From NCBI RefSeq assembly GCF_009789675.1, contig NZ_CP046914.1, positions 1,178,001-1,242,000 of the forward strand: a stretch of DNA of 64,000 nucleotides, read 5' to 3'. Source of the DNA: Paraburkholderia acidisoli (GTDB taxonomy: Bacteria; Pseudomonadota; Gammaproteobacteria; Burkholderiales; Burkholderiaceae). Below the pieces are notes generated by a model, which was given only the letters and a program-made list of their open reading frames with translations, was not told the DNA's origin and did no database searches. Position 1 is the first letter of the stretch, and each line of letters starts with the position of its first letter. Of the stretch, positions 17,231 to 26,078 are shown piece after piece. The translations under genes and the position numbers were made by a program.

Positions 17231-20200
17231 ATGAATCGGGGTTACCGGCTGGTCTATAGCCGTTCGCGCAACATGCTCATGGCTGTCGGGGAAACGGCGA
17301 CGGCATCGGGCCAATCCGGGGAGGCACGCGGGGCGCGACGGTCGGGCGTCAGGCGCTCATTGCGGTGTCTTGTCCCTGCTGCATTGCTGGCGCTCGCGCC
17401 GATGCTCGCGTTTGCGCAGATCGTGGCAGGCGGCGCACACGCGCCTTCGGTCATCCAGACGCCGAACGGCCTCGATCAGGTGAACATCAACCGTCCGTCC
17501 GGCGCGGGCGTATCGGTCAACACCTATAACCGGTTCGACGTGCCGCAGCGCGGCGCGATCCTGAACAACTCGCCGACGATGGTGCAGTCGCAGCTCGGCG
17601 GCATGATCAACGGTAACCCGAACTTCGCGCCGGGACAGGCCGCGCGGGTCATCGTCAATCAGGTCAACAGTTCGAGCGCGTCGCAGTTCAACGGCGCGCT
17701 CGAAGTCGCGGGCCAGCGCGCGAACGTGATCCTGGCGAATCCTTCGGGCATTTCCGTCAACGGCGGCACGTTCATCAACACGAGCCGCGCAACGCTCACG
17801 ACCGGCACGCCGAACTATGCGGCAGACGGCTCGCTCGCGGGCTTCAATGTCACGGGCGGCAATATCGCGATCAGCGGTGCGGGTTTGAACGCGTCGGGCG
17901 TGGATCAGGTCGATCTGCTCGCGCGCGCCGTGCAGGCCAATGCCGCGGTCTACGCGAAGACGAACCTGAACGTCGTGACTGGCGCGAACAGCGTCGACTA
18001 CGACACGCTCAATGCCACGCCGATAGCGGGCGACGGCCCCGCGCCGGGTGTCTCGATCGACGTCAGCAATCTCGGCGGCATGTACGCGAACCGCATTGTG
18101 CTTGTTGGCACGGAAGCCGGCGTCGGCATTTCGCTTAAGGGCATCACAGCCGCACAATCCGGCGACCTCGTGTTGACCTCGGCGGGCAGGCTGGTACTGG
18201 CGGGTCAGGCGAACGCAAGCGGCAACATCGTTGCGAACGCGCAGGATATCGACAACAGCGGCACGACCTACGCGCAGCAGAACGCCAACCTTTCCGCGTC
18301 TGGCGCGCTGGCCAACAGCGGCATGATTGCCGCGCAGCAGAACACAACCGCAAGCGCCGGTTCGGTGAATTCGACTGGCACGCTCGCGGCGGGCGTGAAC
18401 GGCGACGGCTCGCTTGCGCAGACGGGCGACCTGAACGTGAACGCATCCGGCAATGTGGTTGCGACCGGCCGCAATGTCGCGGGCGGCAACGCGAGCGTGA
18501 GCGGCGCGGCGGTCAATCTCGCGGGCGCGACGAATTCCGCGAACGGCGCGCTCATACTCGCGGCGAACAACGGCGACCTGAACCTGTCGGGCGCGACCAC
18601 GACGGCGGGTGGCGCGCTCGGCGCACGGGCGGCGGGCACGCTCACGAACGACAACGGCGCGATGTCGTCGGGCGGTGCGCAGACCATCACCGCGGGTGCG
18701 CTCTCCAATCGTGGCGGGCAGATCGTTTCGGGTAACACGCTGACCGCGAACATTACCGGCGCGACGGACAACCAGGGCGGCACGATGCAGGCGGCGGGCG
18801 CGCTCGGCTTGTCCGGTGGATCGCTCGACAACTCGGGCGGTCACGTTGCGTCGCTGAACGCGGATGGCGTTTCCATCACGACGACCGGCCTGCTGAACAA
18901 CGGCGCGGGCGGGTCCATTGGCGGTAATGGCGCGCTTATGCTGCAAGGTGCGCAGATCGCGAACGCGGGCTCGATTACGGCGGTGCAGTCGCTGATTGCG
19001 CGCGCCGTGCAGACGCTCTTCAACGGCGGCACGTTCGCGACCAACGCGGACATGACGCTTTCGGCCGGGTCGACGCTTACGAACGCGGGCCAGTTTGGTG
19101 CGGCGCATTCGCTCGTGCTTTCTGCGGCGACGTTCGATAACAGCGGCGGCGCGGCGAGCGCGAACCAGTTCACGCTGCACGCCGCAAATCTCGTGAACCA
19201 CGGCGGCACGATCACGCAGACCGGAGCCGGCGCGATGACGCTCGACGTGACCGGCACGCTCGACAACTCCGCGGGCGGCACGCTGCAAACGAACAGCACG
19301 GACCTGACGATTGCCCCCGCCTCGCTCGACAACGACGGCGGCACGATCACGCACGCCGGGACCGGCAGGCTGTCGATCAATGCGGGCAACGGCGCGGGTT
19401 CGGTATCGAACTTCGGCGGCAGGATCGCCACGAACGGCCAGGCTTCGATCCAGGGCGGCACGCTGAATAACGCGGCGGGTTCGATCATCGGGCAGAACGG
19501 CCTGACGGCGACGGTCGGCGGCGCGCTGAACAATGCGAACGGCAAACTGCTGTCGAACACGGACAGCACCCTCACCAGCGGCGCGCTCAACAACAACGGC
19601 GGCCAGATCGGTGCAGGTACGAACGCGAGCATCCGCACAGGTTCGCTGACCAACAGCGGTGGCTCAATCGTCGCGCCGGACCTCACGCTGACGACCACGA
19701 CGACGCTCGACAACAGCGGCGGCGATATCGAAGCAAACCAGCTTGCGCTGAACGCCATCGACCTGGTGAATCACGGCGGAAACATCACGCAATATGGCGC
19801 GTTGGCGACGGGCTTCGATGTGAGCGGCACGTTCGACAACTCGAACGGCGGCACATTCCAGACCAACAGCACCGACCTGACGCTCGCACCCGGCGCGCTC
19901 ATCAACGACGGCGGTTCCATCATCGACGCTGGAACGGGCACGCTCACCATTGCACCGGGCAATGGCGCGGGCTACTTCTCGAACGTCGGCGGCCGGATCA
20001 TTTCGGCGGGCCAGATCGCGGCCCAGGCTGTGAGCCTGAACAACGCGAACGGCGTGCTCGCCGCGCAAGGCCGGATCGCGGCGAACATCGCGGGCGAGCT
20101 GAACAACACGCAGGGCTCGGTTCGCTCGCTCTCGTCGCTGGCTCTCGCGAGCGGCGGCACGCTGACGAACACGAACGGACAGATCCAGTCGGGCACGGGC

Positions 20201-21388
20201 TCGGCTGGCGACACCAGCACGCTCGACGTTCAGGCTGCAGCGCTCGACAACACGAACGGCCTCGTCAGCAATCTCGGCACGGGCGACATGACCGTGCAGG
20301 GCGGCAGCCAGACCGTGAACAGCGGCGGCGTTATCACAGGCAACGGCAACGTTGCCGTCGACACGTCTGTGCTCCTCAATACGCAGAGCGGCCAGATCAG
20401 CGGCGCAAGTGTCACGGTGCAAGGCGATACCGTCAACAACAGCGGCGGCAACCCGCTTGGCCTGAACGACGTATTCACGGTCGGCGCAAATCAGGATTTA
20501 TCGTTCGGCAACAAGGCGCTCGGCTCGCACGGGTTCAATGGTTCGTACTCCGTTCCATTCGGCTACTGGACGGCGACCCTCTCGGGCAACACGAGCACGT
20601 ACTACCAGAACATCGCGGGCGTGAACGACACGTTCGTATCGAGCGGCAACTCACAGACGGCCGCGCTGCGCATCGCGCGCGTGCTCTCGCGCGGCCAGAA
20701 CGACGTGCTCGGCGGCTACATTCAGCTATCGAAGCGTTTCGGCGACAGTTTCATCGACGACACGACAATACCGACCCAGGCGCGCAACAACACGTTTCTG
20801 GAACTCGGCGCGACCGACCGGCATTACTTCGGCACGGCGCAGTTCGACGGCACACTCGCCTACCGTCAGGGTATCGGCGGACTCGGCGCGACGCCGGACC
20901 CGTATATCGACGGCCCGACGTACCGCTTCCATATGGCCGTGCTCGACGCGAACCTGTCGGTGCCGTTCGCCATCGCGAGCCAGTCATTCCGGTACGTCAC
21001 GACGTTCCACGGCCAGTTCACCAACGACACGCTTTTCTATATCGACGACCTGACCATCGGCAGTCGCTACACCGTGCGCGGCTTCGACGGCGAAACGATG
21101 CTCGCAGCAGAGAAAGGGTTTTACTGGCGCAACGAACTGCAATGGCCGGTGTTCCAGACCGGACAGACGTTGTATGCGGGGATCGACTACGGGCGCGTGT
21201 TCGGGCCGAACACGGCAGCACTGGCGGGGACGCAACTGGCAGGCGCGGTAGTTGGCATTCGCGGCGGCGTGCCGGCGAAATATGTCGGCGTCTCGTATGA
21301 CCTGTTTGCCGGGACGCCGATCTACAAGCCTGAAGGATTCCCGACCGCGCGATGGACAGTCGGGTTCCAGATTACGGCAGCGTTTTAG
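17231..21388 (+). CDS. fused two-partner secretion protein: FHA-type TpsA passenger plus TpsB (FhaC/ShlB) barrel
   Basis: One uninterrupted frame of 1385 residues. Residues 1-62 are an extended signal peptide (MNRGYRLVYSRSRNMLMAVG, then AFAQ). A TPS/haemagglutinin N-domain follows with NPNF (about 129) and NPSGI (about 170), the secretion motifs of FhaB. Residues about 310-1072 are FHA-type beta-helix repeats rich in LxNxGG/DNSGG. From residue 1074 (NPLGLNDVFTVG) the protein becomes the beta barrel of a TpsB transporter, with the Omp85-superfamily loop motif VRGF at 1282-1285 and a terminal phenylalanine. The transporter's POTRA domains, plug helix and first barrel strand are missing. TpsA and TpsB are normally two genes. 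This may be a one-piece secretion system or an in-frame deletion relic. The start is chosen at MNRGYR. Confidence 0.85.
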   Translation: MNRGYRLVYSRSRNMLMAVGETATASGQSGEARGARRSGVRRSLRCLVPAALLALAPMLAFAQIVAGGAHAPSVIQTPNGLDQVNINRPSGAGVSVNTYNRFDVPQRGAILNNSPTMVQSQLGGMINGNPNFAPGQAARVIVNQVNSSSASQFNGALEVAGQRANVILANPSGISVNGGTFINTSRATLTTGTPNYAADGSLAGFNVTGGNIAISGAGLNASGVDQVDLLARAVQANAAVYAKTNLNVVTGANSVDYDTLNATPIAGDGPAPGVSIDVSNLGGMYANRIVLVGTEAGVGISLKGITAAQSGDLVLTSAGRLVLAGQANASGNIVANAQDIDNSGTTYAQQNANLSASGALANSGMIAAQQNTTASAGSVNSTGTLAAGVNGDGSLAQTGDLNVNASGNVVATGRNVAGGNASVSGAAVNLAGATNSANGALILAANNGDLNLSGATTTAGGALGARAAGTLTNDNGAMSSGGAQTITAGALSNRGGQIVSGNTLTANITGATDNQGGTMQAAGALGLSGGSLDNSGGHVASLNADGVSITTTGLLNNGAGGSIGGNGALMLQGAQIANAGSITAVQSLIARAVQTLFNGGTFATNADMTLSAGSTLTNAGQFGAAHSLVLSAATFDNSGGAASANQFTLHAANLVNHGGTITQTGAGAMTLDVTGTLDNSAGGTLQTNSTDLTIAPASLDNDGGTITHAGTGRLSINAGNGAGSVSNFGGRIATNGQASIQGGTLNNAAGSIIGQNGLTATVGGALNNANGKLLSNTDSTLTSGALNNNGGQIGAGTNASIRTGSLTNSGGSIVAPDLTLTTTTTLDNSGGDIEANQLALNAIDLVNHGGNITQYGALATGFDVSGTFDNSNGGTFQTNSTDLTLAPGALINDGGSIIDAGTGTLTIAPGNGAGYFSNVGGRIISAGQIAAQAVSLNNANGVLAAQGRIAANIAGELNNTQGSVRSLSSLALASGGTLTNTNGQIQSGTGSAGDTSTLDVQAAALDNTNGLVSNLGTGDMTVQGGSQTVNSGGVITGNGNVAVDTSVLLNTQSGQISGASVTVQGDTVNNSGGNPLGLNDVFTVGANQDLSFGNKALGSHGFNGSYSVPFGYWTATLSGNTSTYYQNIAGVNDTFVSSGNSQTAALRIARVLSRGQNDVLGGYIQLSKRFGDSFIDDTTIPTQARNNTFLELGATDRHYFGTAQFDGTLAYRQGIGGLGATPDPYIDGPTYRFHMAVLDANLSVPFAIASQSFRYVTTFHGQFTNDTLFYIDDLTIGSRYTVRGFDGETMLAAEKGFYWRNELQWPVFQTGQTLYAGIDYGRVFGPNTAALAGTQLAGAVVGIRGGVPAKYVGVSYDLFAGTPIYKPEGFPTARWTVGFQITAAF

Positions 21389-21410
21389 GCCAGCTGCGGG
21401 CGCGCCAGCC

Positions 21411-21500
21411 CGCCTCAGCCGCCTCCCGCCAGCGCGCCTCAGCCGCCTCCCGCCAGCGCGCCTCAGACGCCTCCCGCCAACGCGCTTCAGCCGCCTCCCG
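21411..21500. repeat. 24-bp tandem repeat, 3.75 copies
   Basis: Units at 21411-21434, 21435-21458 (identical), 21459-21482 (two changes) and a partial 21483-21500. Each unit begins CGCCTCAG and contains CCGCCTCCCG. The array starts 22 bases after the Tps fusion stop and ends exactly at the TATACT box of the next gene. Confidence 0.9.
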
Positions 21501-21506
21501 TATACT
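21501..21506 (+). promoter_or_regulatory. -10 box for the Cys-rich small protein
   Basis: TATACT matches the sigma-70 -10 consensus in five of six bases and lies 32 bases before the ATG at 21538. The matching -35 position falls inside the tandem repeat, so repeat number would set upstream context. Confidence 0.4.
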
Positions 21507-21537
21507 GAGCGTTGTTCATCAGGACGCCCGAGCGCCC

Positions 21538-21726
21538 ATGTCTTTGTCCACGCTGACCCCAACCGACCCTCGCCCCGAACCGCCCGAACGTCCGGGTGAA
21601 GACGACTGCTGTCGCAGCGGCTGCGATCCGTGCATTTTCGATCTCTATCAGGAAGAAATGGATCGGTATCGCGCCGCGCTGGCCGCGTGGGAAGCGCGCG
21701 AGGCAGAGCGGCAGCGGGCGCAGTGA
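21538..21726 (+). CDS. oxidoreductase-like domain small protein (Cys-rich)
   Basis: A 62-residue protein. The core DDCCRSGCDPCIFDLY followed by DRYRAALAAW matches the Oxidored-like domain (PF09791), found in small bacterial proteins and at the N-terminus of some eukaryotic oxidoreductases. The four cysteines (CC-x3-C-x2-C) suggest metal binding, but the function is unknown. The N-terminus is Pro-rich and the C-terminus is a charged helix. A longer frame beginning at 21352 reads through the tandem repeat and is not credible. Confidence 0.75.
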   Translation: MSLSTLTPTDPRPEPPERPGEDDCCRSGCDPCIFDLYQEEMDRYRAALAAWEAREAERQRAQ

Positions 21727-21969
21727 CGAAGGCGCGCGCAACGGCACAGTGAAGCGTCGCGCGGAGTTTTGCTACTAACTGCCGGTTTAATCCGCCGACG
21801 ATCGATGCGTTGATCAAGCATTACGCCGACGCCGACGCCGACCGCGCGCGCAGCCAGCAGCCCCGCGTAACTTGCGTTCTCGCCTCGCCGCCCGCATCTG
21901 TCGGAATTCGTCTCACGCAACGCAGCAGCCACGCAGCCACCGCGTCTCGCTTCGCCCGCTATCGCCGCC

Positions 21970-22854
21970 ATGACCCATTCCATTTTCGTTCCGCCATCCG
22001 CCGATCTCGCCGCCATCCCGCTGGGCGCGGCGACCACGATCGACGCGCTGCAAGACTTCGTTGAGCGCCATCCGCGTCTGTTCGTGCTCACGGGCGCGGG
22101 CATCAGCACGGACTCGGGCATTCCCGGCTATCGCGACGAAAACGGCGCCTGGAAGCGCTCGCCGCCCATCACGCTGCAGGAATTTCTCGGTTCGGAAGCC
22201 TCGCGCCGCCGCTATTGGGCGCGCAGCCTGATTGGCTGGCCGACCGTGGGGCTCGCGCAGCCCAACGCCGCGCATCGTGCGCTCGCGCGGCTCGGCGCGG
22301 CGGGCTACGCGCGCACGCTGGTCACGCAGAATGTCGATGGCCTGCATCAGCGCGCGGGCAGCCGCGACGTGATCGAACTGCACGGCAGCATCTCGCACGT
22401 GCATTGCCTCGATTGCGGCGCGCAGTTTTCGCGCGAATCGATCCAGCCCGAACTCGTCGCGCGCAATCCGGCGCTCGCCGATGCCATCGCCGAACCGGCC
22501 GCCGACGGCGACGCGCATCTCGACTTCGACGGCGCCAACGCCTTTCACATTCCCGCGTGCGCGGCGTGCGGCGGCATGCTCAAGCCGTCGGTGGTGTTTT
22601 TCGGCGAAAACGTGCCGAAGGCGCGTGTCGAGGCTGCATCGAACGCGCTCGACGAGGCGGATGCCGTGCTCGTCGTCGGGTCGTCGCTGATGGTCTATTC
22701 GGGCTACCGCTTCTGCGCGTGGGCGCAGCAGCGCGGCAAACCCGTGGCCGCCATCAACATGGGCAAGACCCGCGCCGACCCCTTGCTCGCGCTCAAGGTC
22801 GAGGCGCCGTGCGCGACCGTCCTCGACGCGCTCGACGCAAGGCTCGCCGCCTGA
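21970..22854 (+). CDS. NAD-dependent protein deacylase, sirtuin (Sir2 family)
   Basis: Cytoplasmic sirtuin of 294 residues. It shows GAGIS at 42-46, TQNVDGLH at 119-126, catalytic H138 in ELHGS, and a four-cysteine zinc site (CLDC at 146-149 and CAAC near 197-200). VVFFGENVP and the NAD-binding VGSSLMVYSGY follow. The length and motif set resemble class II (SIRT4-like) members more than CobB. It removes acyl groups from lysines using NAD. Its target cannot be inferred from the neighbourhood. It begins a run of same-strand genes. Confidence 0.92.
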   Translation: MTHSIFVPPSADLAAIPLGAATTIDALQDFVERHPRLFVLTGAGISTDSGIPGYRDENGAWKRSPPITLQEFLGSEASRRRYWARSLIGWPTVGLAQPNAAHRALARLGAAGYARTLVTQNVDGLHQRAGSRDVIELHGSISHVHCLDCGAQFSRESIQPELVARNPALADAIAEPAADGDAHLDFDGANAFHIPACAACGGMLKPSVVFFGENVPKARVEAASNALDEADAVLVVGSSLMVYSGYRFCAWAQQRGKPVAAINMGKTRADPLLALKVEAPCATVLDALDARLAA

Positions 22855-22981
22855 CGTCGCGCGGGCGCGGAGCAAAACGGCACGAAACGGCACGAAACGG
22901 CGCCGGCCCATGCGCTTCGTCGCGAAGCGCGCGCACTGTTGCACGACTCGATCGACATTCGACCCAACCGGAACCGAAGCC

Positions 22982-23599
22982 ATGCTGACCACGCTGACCG
23001 ACCTCGAAGCGCATTACGGCACGCCGCACGAGCGCGCGCTGCGCAAGGAAATCGACTACGTGAACGCCGACTACCGGCGCTTCATCGAAAGCTCGCCGTT
23101 CGTGGTGCTCGCGACCGGCGGCCCGGAAGGTCTCGACTGCTCGCCGCGCGGCGACGCGCCGGGCTTCGTGCGTATCGTCGACGAGCGCACGCTCGCGCTG
23201 CCCGACCGGCCCGGCAACAATCGCGTGGACAGCTTGCGCAACGTGGTGGCCGCGCCGCAGGTGGGCTTGCTGTTCATGGTGCCCGGCGTGGGCGAAATGC
23301 TGCGCGTGAACGGCCGCGCGCGCGTGAGCACGGAAGCCGATCTGCTCGCGAGTTTCGCCGTCGATGGCAAACCGCCGCGCTCGGTGCTTGTGATCGACGT
23401 GGAAAGCGTGTACTTCCATTGCTCGAAGGCGATCGTGCGCTCGAAGCTCTGGGACGCCGCTGCGCAGGTCGAACGCAAGTCGCTGCCGAGCGCGGGCGAG
23501 ATGCTGCGGCGCGTGAACGCCGAGCACTACGGCGAGGCCTTCGACGCCGAAAGCTACGAGGCCAACCTGCCCGAGCGCATCAAGGCCACGCTGTACTGA
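22982..23599 (+). CDS. pyridoxamine 5'-phosphate oxidase-like FMN-binding protein
   Basis: A 205-residue split-barrel flavoprotein of the PPOX class (MSMEG_1061/DR2398-like subgroup). Typical stretches are FVVLATGGPEGLDCSPRGDA, LALPDRPGNNRVDSLRN and the C-terminal VYFHCSKAIVRSKLW. These proteins bind FMN or F420; the reaction is usually unknown. It lies 127 bases after the sirtuin gene on the same strand. The ribosome-binding site is weak. Confidence 0.85.
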   Translation: MLTTLTDLEAHYGTPHERALRKEIDYVNADYRRFIESSPFVVLATGGPEGLDCSPRGDAPGFVRIVDERTLALPDRPGNNRVDSLRNVVAAPQVGLLFMVPGVGEMLRVNGRARVSTEADLLASFAVDGKPPRSVLVIDVESVYFHCSKAIVRSKLWDAAAQVERKSLPSAGEMLRRVNAEHYGEAFDAESYEANLPERIKATLY

Positions 23600-23684
23600 T
23601 CTTCGCAAACCTCATCGGCATGACGCGCGTCAGTGGCATCGCCCGCATGACGCGCGCCATCACGATATCCACGAACCTTCACGC

Positions 23685-24305
23685 ATGACCGAACCTCTTG
23701 CCCAACGTCTGAACGCGCCCGCCGCCGGGCGCAACGCCACGCCCATTCTCGACGTGTTGCGCGAGGCCTTGCCCGCGCGCGGCACCGTGCTCGAAATCGC
23801 CAGCGGCACGGGCCAGCATGCCGTACACTTCGCGGCCGCGTTGCCGGGCATCGACTGGCAACCCAGCGACACCGACGCGCGCGCCCGCGCCTCGATCGCC
23901 GCGTGGCGCGAGCATGCCGCATTGCCGAATCTGCGCGAACCGCTCGATCTCGACGTCCGCGCCACGCCCTGGCCGATCGGCGAAATTCAGGCGATCGTCT
24001 GCATCAACATGATTCACATCGCACCGTGGGAAGCGGCCATTGCGCTGATGCAGGGCGCGGGCACGCATGTCGCGGAAGGCGGCGCGCTCGTGCTCTACGG
24101 CCCGTACCGGCGCGATGGCGCGCACACGGCGCCGAGCAACGCGGCCTTCGACGCCGATCTGCGCGCGCGCGACCCGTCGTGGGGCGTGCGCGACATGGAA
24201 GCGGTGGAGGCGCTGGCCGCGGCGCAAGGCTTCGCGTGCGAGGCGCGCGTGGCGATGCCGGCGAACAATTTCATGCTGGTGTTTCGAAAGCGCGCGAGCG
24301 GCTGA
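23685..24305 (+). CDS. DUF938 family SAM-dependent methyltransferase
   Basis: A 206-residue cytoplasmic protein. VLEIASGTGQHAVHFA is the SAM-binding motif I, QPSDTD fits motif II, and INMIHIAPWEA and GGALVLYGPYRRDG are signature stretches of DUF938. The substrate is unknown. It stands between the FMN-binding protein gene and gnd, on the same strand, with gaps of 85 and 139 bases. Confidence 0.88.
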   Translation: MTEPLAQRLNAPAAGRNATPILDVLREALPARGTVLEIASGTGQHAVHFAAALPGIDWQPSDTDARARASIAAWREHAALPNLREPLDLDVRATPWPIGEIQAIVCINMIHIAPWEAAIALMQGAGTHVAEGGALVLYGPYRRDGAHTAPSNAAFDADLRARDPSWGVRDMEAVEALAAAQGFACEARVAMPANNFMLVFRKRASG

Positions 24306-24444
24306 GGAACGCGGATGAACGCGGACGAACGCGCGGATTGACGCGCGCCGCGTGCGCGCGAAAGCGCAGCGCCCGGGCGTTTCCCTTATGCTTGCACGGT
24401 TGGCGCCCTCGCGGCGCCGTCATTGATTGAAGTGGAGAAACAAC

Positions 24445-25854
24445 ATGAGCAAACAGGCAATCGGCGTGGTGGGTCTGGCCGTGATGGGGCGCAACCTCGC
24501 GCTCAACATCGAAAGCCGCGGCCATGCGGTCTCGGTGTTCAACCGCAGCCGTGAGAAAACGGACGAGCTGATCGCTGAGTTCCCCGATCGCAAGCTCGTG
24601 CCGTCTTACACGCTCGAAGAATTCGTCGAGTCGCTCGAAAAGCCGCGCCGCATTTTGCTGATGGTGAAGGCCGGCGAAGGCACCGACGCCACCATCAACC
24701 AGCTCAAGCCACTGCTGGAAAAGGGCGACATTCTGATCGACGGCGGCAACACGCATTTCACCGACACGATCCGCCGTAACCAGGATCTCGCGAAGTCGGG
24801 TCTGCATTTCATCGGCACCGGCGTTTCGGGTGGCGAAGAAGGCGCGCTGAAAGGTCCGTCGATCATGCCGGGCGGCCAGAAGGACGCTTACGATCTGGTC
24901 GCGCCGATCCTCACCGAAATCGCCGCGAAAGCGCCGGACGGCGAGCCGTGCGTCGCGTACATGGGCCCGGACGGCGCGGGCCATTACGTGAAGATGGTGC
25001 ACAACGGCATCGAGTACGGCGACATGCAGCTGATCGCCGAAAGCTACGCGGTGCTCAAGCAGGTGCTCGGCCTGTCGAACGAAGAGCTCGGCAAGGTCTA
25101 CACGGAATGGAATCAGGGCGAGCTGGACAGCTACCTGATCGAAATCACCTCGAAGATCTTCGGCAAGAAAGACGAGGAAAGCGGCAAGGATCTCGTCGAC
25201 GTGATTCTCGACCGCGCCGCGCAAAAGGGCACCGGCAAGTGGACGAGCCAGAACGCGCTCGATCTCGGCGCGCCGCTGCCGCTCATCACCGAAGCCGTGT
25301 TCGCGCGCGTGCTGTCGTCGCTCAAGACGCAGCGCGTGGCGGCCAGCAAGGTGCTCGCGGGTCCGGACGCCAAGCCGTTCTCGGGCGACCGCGAAGCGTT
25401 CATCGAGTCGGTGCGTCGCGCGCTGTATCTGAGCAAGGTGATTTCGTACGCGCAGGGTTTCGCGCAACTGCGCGCCGCCTCCGACGAGTACAAGTGGGAC
25501 CTGCAGTACGGCACGATCGCCAAGATCTTCCGCGCGGGCTGCATCATCCGCGCGCGCTTCCTCCAGAAGATCACCGACGCGTACGCGAAGGACCCGCAGA
25601 TCGACAACCTGCTGCTCGACCCGTATTTCCGCGACATCGCCGCGAACTACCAGGCCGCGCTGCGCGATGTGGTGATCCAGGCCGTGGCCCTGGGCGTGCC
25701 GGTGCCGGCGTTCTCTTCGGCGATCGCGTACTTCGACGCTTATCGCTCCGAGCGTCTGCCGGCCAATCTCGTGCAGGCACAGCGCGACTTCTTCGGCGCG
25801 CATACGTTCGAGCGCATCGACAAGCCGGGCAGCTTCCACGCCGAATGGGCGTGA
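24445..25854 (+). CDS. gnd: 6-phosphogluconate dehydrogenase, decarboxylating
   Basis: Cytoplasmic enzyme of 469 residues, the normal length for the long (dimeric) form. It oxidises and decarboxylates 6-phosphogluconate to ribulose 5-phosphate in the pentose phosphate pathway. [20 protein letters not shown] gives the NADP site; [20 protein letters not shown] and [14 protein letters not shown] hold the substrate and catalytic residues. GGAG precedes the ATG at 24445; an earlier ATG at 24427 has no site. Two tandem terminators follow. Confidence 0.97.
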   Translation: MSKQAIGVVGLAVMGRNLALNIESRGHAVSVFNRSREKTDELIAEFPDRKLVPSYTLEEFVESLEKPRRILLMVKAGEGTDATINQLKPLLEKGDILIDGGNTHFTDTIRRNQDLAKSGLHFIGTGVSGGEEGALKGPSIMPGGQKDAYDLVAPILTEIAAKAPDGEPCVAYMGPDGAGHYVKMVHNGIEYGDMQLIAESYAVLKQVLGLSNEELGKVYTEWNQGELDSYLIEITSKIFGKKDEESGKDLVDVILDRAAQKGTGKWTSQNALDLGAPLPLITEAVFARVLSSLKTQRVAASKVLAGPDAKPFSGDREAFIESVRRALYLSKVISYAQGFAQLRAASDEYKWDLQYGTIAKIFRAGCIIRARFLQKITDAYAKDPQIDNLLLDPYFRDIAANYQAALRDVVIQAVALGVPVPAFSSAIAYFDAYRSERLPANLVQAQRDFFGAHTFERIDKPGSFHAEWA

Positions 25855-25883
25855 GCGCAAGCGCGTAAGAAAATCGAAAGGTA

Positions 25884-25910
25884 AAAGACCGCAGCGTCAT
25901 TGCGGTCTTT
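25884..25910 (+). terminator. terminator 1 after gnd
   Basis: Ten-bp perfect stem AAAGACCGCA / TGCGGTCTTT with a 7-nt loop, 29 bases after the gnd stop. A second hairpin follows at once. Confidence 0.7.
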
Positions 25911-25922
25911 GTGGACAAAAAT

Positions 25923-25949
25923 GGCGAACCATCACGGTTCGCCTTTTTT
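25923..25949 (+). terminator. terminator 2 after gnd
   Basis: Eight-bp stem GGCGAACC / GGTTCGCC with loop ATCAC and a run of six T. Classic rho-independent terminator in tandem with the preceding one, insulating gnd from the DUF4148 gene. Confidence 0.88.
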
Positions 25950-25981
25950 ATTGCCAAATCTGCAACAGACTTTTTTCAAAT

Positions 25982-26016
25982 TAGGGTTTTCCCTAGGCGA
26001 GTTCGCGTCCTACACT
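25982..26016 (+). promoter_or_regulatory. candidate promoter of the DUF4148 gene with palindrome at -35
   Basis: TAGGG TTTT CCCTA (25982-25995) forms a short dyad, and TACACT (26011-26016) is placed 15-17 bases downstream as a -10-like box. The gene start is at 26079. The promoter call is inference. Confidence 0.35.
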
Positions 26017-26078
26017 TGTCATCAATCGCTGACGAACATCGTGTTCCAGGCGAAACAAAAACAGATGGAGGTCCGATC

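Noticed and set aside
17357-20422. Long antisense frames under the Tps fusion gene (665 and 305 codons)
   Set aside because: They are Arg/Val/Ala or Pro/Ser-rich antisense shadows of the repeats, without start signals.
21352-21537. N-terminal extension of the Cys-rich small protein through the tandem repeat
   Set aside because: It would start inside the Tps gene and read RQRASAAS repeats. The promoter box at 21501 lies within it, and the domain begins after 21538.
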